Source of the DNA: Armatimonadota bacterium
GTDB taxonomy: Bacteria > Armatimonadota > UBA5829
NCBI GenBank assembly: GCA_023474015.1
Contig: JAMCYN010000158.1
Coordinates: forward strand, 1 to 8,831
Reading direction: 5' to 3'
Length of the DNA stretch: 8,831 nt
The position numbers and the translations under genes are program-made. Below are positions 7,301-8,831 of the stretch, piece after piece. The notes under the pieces were generated by a model, which searched no databases, was not told where the DNA came from, and was given only the letters and a program-made list of their open reading frames with translations. The stretch's first letter is position 1. Every line of letters starts with the position of its first letter.

Positions 7301-8826
7301 TCTTTCAGGGCTTGCTCTGCCTTTTTCAGAGCCTCTTGTTTCGCAATATCGAGCGCCTGCTGCTTGGCATGCTCGGCCATCTGCTGCCCGGCGGCCTTCT
7401 CCAGCGCTTTCGCAAGCTGCTCTTTGTTCTTCAAGGGTGGTATGCCGTGCTCTTGTTTCGCGGCGATCAGGGCCTTGCCGGCAAGGCCGGAGTGGTCCAC
7501 ACCCGGCTCCAGCGTATCAAGCATGTCGATGACCTCGGATTTGGTGAGGTTCAGGGACACCCCATGCTGCTTGGCCATGTCCTTGAGTTGGACCACTGTC
7601 AGGCCGGAGAGGTCGGAGCTGGGCGCTGCATTCTTCGCCGCTTCCTCCAGAGCCTTCGACTGCTGGATAGCAACCTGTTTCTGGGCAAGGAGAGTTGCCA
7701 GTTCGTCCTTACTTCGCAGAGCAGCGATATTATATTGCTTGATTTTCGCCTGAAGGGCCGCACCGGAGAGGTCGGCATGGCCAACACCCGGCTCCGCTGC
7801 ATCCAATAGCTTCATGAAATCGGACTTGGTGCGCGCGACCGCGATACCGTTCTGCTTCGCGAGTGCCTGAAGCTGCTTCACGGTCAAGGTGTTCAGGTCT
7901 GCAATCTGCCCACCCTCAAACGCGGCTTTGAGCTTCTGTTCCTCTTCGGTCTTCTGCTTGGCCTGTTCATAAATTGCCTGCGGGGGCAGAATACATACGG
8001 GCTTATCACCGGCAGCCGTTGCGCCCAATTCACCACCGCAGATAGCCAATGGCCAAGCTACGATACTCAGGCACCTGCAGTTTGGATGTCTCGGCTGACT
8101 GGGAAATCGGTCGATATCGAATACCTTTCCGTCGAGGGCACCGCAGACAGGGCACATGCGCTCATCTTCCATGGTCATCCATTCGAGCTTCTGGACCCCG
8201 ACCTCTTTGTGGAACTTGATGCGCCCCTGATTATGTGCTCGCAGTACCTCCGTGCGGGCGATCATCTCCATCCGGTACTGCGCTTTGCTGAACACCTTGC
8301 TTCCGGTGTTGCGGAAGGATTCCTTGTCCTCGACGACCATGCCCATATCGCGCACGATGTCGCGGACACCCTTGCCGGTCGTGATCCCGGAGAGGATCGT
8401 GCGTCTGATGCCGCTCTCGAGTTCCCGACTCACATCACCTACAAGCACCAGATTGTAGTTGGTCATGAAGTCGAGCGCGTCGGTATCGATGAGCGTGAAA
8501 ACGGATGTGGTGAGCTTATCAATCCCATCAGGTGTCAGATCACGATAGAAAGGCATCTGCGCCGAGGCAAACTCCTCGATCCCACGGTAGATGCCCGAGC
8601 GAAACGCCGCTCGGCTGGACTTCTTGAACATCAGGCTCTGGTCTTTGCGCAGCGTGCGCATGGCATCCTGAATCTGAGCGTCCAGTTTGTCCAGGCCATT
8701 GACCGCCGCGAGCTTGTTATCAGGCAGCGAGCCGACATCCCGATAAGCCAGAAGCGCCTTATGCACCTGTTCCTGAGCGGACTTCAAGACTCCCGTAAGC
8801 TGGAATACTACCTGCTCCGTATACAT
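4348..8826 (-). CDS. Giant MuF-type minor head protein with SAP-like repeats, kinase-like domain and possible ART-like C-terminus
   Basis: 1492 residues from ATG 8826; the frame is still open upstream to the window edge, so the true start may lie outside. Residues ~130-256 form a MuF/SPP1-gp7 domain: IARTEVLRAHNQGR (189-202), CPVC (225-228), RHPNCRC (246-252), the usual Cys/His set. Residues ~309-478 hold two ~73-residue copies of paired SAP-like motifs and ~566-625 a weaker third; ~480-560 is Ala/Lys/Glu-rich helix, and ~631-650 a Pro-rich linker. Residues ~676-920 resemble HipA/PI3-4-kinase-type kinases: WLFKP with K706, GEEVAYKIG (719-727), HVLDWLIGNHDGH (782-794) and YGIDKGQLFK (807-816). 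Residues ~1150-1492 form a further domain (HHSLT 1320-1324, MISTVEKL, SGGASYVFTR, NLEAIVVGS) that may be ADP-ribosyltransferase-like. Simple MuF proteins are only a few hundred residues. MuF proteins sit at the portal inside the head and may be ejected with DNA. MuF is certain, kinase-like likely, ART-like tentative. Confidence 0.92.
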   Translation of the reverse strand: MYTEQVVFQLTGVLKSAQEQVHKALLAYRDVGSLPDNKLAAVNGLDKLDAQIQDAMRTLRKDQSLMFKKSSRAAFRSGIYRGIEEFASAQMPFYRDLTPDGIDKLTTSVFTLIDTDALDFMTNYNLVLVGDVSRELESGIRRTILSGITTGKGVRDIVRDMGMVVEDKESFRNTGSKVFSKAQYRMEMIARTEVLRAHNQGRIKFHKEVGVQKLEWMTMEDERMCPVCGALDGKVFDIDRFPSQPRHPNCRCLSIVAWPLAICGGELGATAAGDKPVCILPPQAIYEQAKQKTEEEQKLKAAFEGGQIADLNTLTVKQLQALAKQNGIAVARTKSDFMKLLDAAEPGVGHADLSGAALQAKIKQYNIAALRSKDELATLLAQKQVAIQQSKALEEAAKNAAPSSDLSGLTVVQLKDMAKQHGVSLNLTKSEVIDMLDTLEPGVDHSGLAGKALIAAKQEHGIPPLKNKEQLAKALEKAAGQQMAEHAKQQALDIAKQEALKKAEQALKDANAQIVMPPSASQYSSFLDSVKAAESELAKDSGLPASVLEQHAKEVAVKKLAFQQQVSAMKSGELKDLAKQTKVKHWQWASKDELVTLFTETDMAKVSAAQSGIEAKHAAWAVKHEGKAGKAMQPKPPVAPEPVSQPVTLASPNTFTKKGSEFDAVDTAWVEQGKPEKFKYVGKAKVGGAHEKEFWTDSNGDKWLFKPVGKASDDFVAAGEEVAYKIGRLIDPDAIEVRTIRLKGRMGSIQKWRGGLAAKSDFSSFEITDLSADEIAQVQREHVLDWLIGNHDGHSKQFLRAKSGKVYGIDKGQLFKFLGSDKLSINYHPNGACGESEPFYNTLFRAVKQGKVSVDPSVTLRYIREVERISDDDYLALIGPYVEGRFGTDAAGKRAFYELALARKHDLRRDFEGFYADVLGKKRFTFEDAVDVPVKGRIGKAEEELLEDVRRLGWQGKSLPIDEDDIEDQNALIFTETAKGQQRTVIKLKVRPEAEAKVLARLRKATKQVTIVGERLPEDDFADDVLDAVKSVNHHAGDGAYNQSKIDKAAGHIKALEKLAKSDDPDVRQMAETYMGWVDRVQQAVRDRKPIPERFDTYLKKIVTKPKKTDSEFTCRKTKVLLEKRRVAKGDLSVESDAADLGALFGGRNMPDGEQYEIDFGNGVRAVYRPWSKKNLYAHSGEFEMVVPDRPDAKSLDRALEKMEKVGLKANIASAEDAELLLLHKQAYITNVDKSLEYTQLISSLDQRNATKTERVQSMRAFWEKRLGVPDITKLPGYDPVGEYQLGFKDRRIAGGYRHQYRFDISDADMEREMAGYSLHHSLTNSSSMSGFLDAALRNNGTMISTVEKLRAGVQPRGMSPESDMRSGGASYVFTRIKKSPLSGASGENGLYFKKRLLRRMDAISYNHDAFGKVTEDYVPTHRGSDPKTWKSHARNTSNETILKHSVMLLDNLEAIVVGSESERNRVLAVFKKHGISKLPDGRKVEEMVLVR
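6067..6801 (-). other. HipA/PI3-4-kinase-like domain of the MuF protein
   Basis: Residues ~676-920. The beta3-type lysine (K706), alphaC-type glutamates (E720/E721), the catalytic-loop-like NHDGHSKQ (790-797) and a GID (808-810) in place of DFG occur in the order expected of the HipA/PI-kinase branch of the protein-kinase fold. The position equivalent to the metal-binding Asn of HipA (DxxxxN) appears to be Q797. The substrate cannot be deduced. I believe similar domains occur in MuF proteins of other phages, but cannot search here. Confidence 0.6.
7393..7896 (-). repeat. Duplicated SAP-like module within the MuF protein
   Basis: Two protein-level copies, residues ~311-383 and ~406-478. Each has LTVxQLxxxAKQxG, then TKSxxxxLLD or MLD, then an xEPGVxH turn, then a second half ending in RSKDELATLL or KNKEQLAKAL. 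The helix-turn-helix pattern with Leu and K/S-E/D positions resembles SAP/Rho-N/HeH motifs, which bind nucleic acid in other proteins. A degenerate third copy lies at residues ~566-625 (6952-7131; SGELKDLAKQ, SKDELVTLF). DNA contact inside the capsid is an inference. Confidence 0.65.
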
Positions 8827-8831
8827 GTCGC

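Noticed and set aside
6955..7809. 284-codon open frame on the plus strand
   Set aside because: It lies entirely antisense to the SAP-repeat part of the MuF gene; the translation is Leu/Arg-rich with no motif, and no ribosome binding site supports it.

Overview
The window is a piece of the head-morphogenesis module of a tailed bacteriophage or prophage. Every supportable gene lies on the minus strand, so transcription runs from high to low coordinates. The order is a MuF-type minor head protein, two small unknown genes, and then a prohead protease followed by a scaffold-like segment. This matches the usual portal - MuF - protease/scaffold - major capsid order, so portal/terminase would be expected beyond position 8831 and the major capsid gene beyond position 1. 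The sequence looks moderately GC-rich, and there is no tRNA, integrase or host gene to fix the host. The three gene ends visible here use TGA, TAG and TAA, so a standard bacterial code is adequate.

Region by region (minus strand): 8826-4348 is a 1492-residue protein. It carries a MuF core with a Cys/His metal site, duplicated SAP-like helical motifs, a long helical stretch, a Pro-rich linker, a HipA/PI3-4-kinase-like domain and a C-terminal domain that may be ADP-ribosyltransferase-like. 4345-3869 and 3879-3529 are two small genes without recognised family; each overlaps or abuts the previous gene and has its own Shine-Dalgarno. 3528-3351 is the only real intergenic gap. 3350 to the window edge is one uninterrupted frame of more than 1116 codons. 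It encodes two tandem D12-class adenine-N6 DNA methyltransferase modules separated by a small phage-type domain, then a capsid-maturation protease of the S78/XkdF type with a Cys-rich insertion, then a charged segment. An internal Shine-Dalgarno plus GTG at position 77 marks a likely nested scaffold start.

The unusual point is architecture: structural head proteins have been turned into carriers of enzymatic domains. DNA methyltransferases are built into the protease polypeptide, and kinase-like and ART-like domains are built into the MuF protein, which is normally inside or at the portal of the head. An attractive inference is that these enzymes are packaged in the virion and delivered with the DNA, analogous to the phage P1 Dar proteins and to MuF polymorphic toxins. 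This is not shown by the sequence alone.
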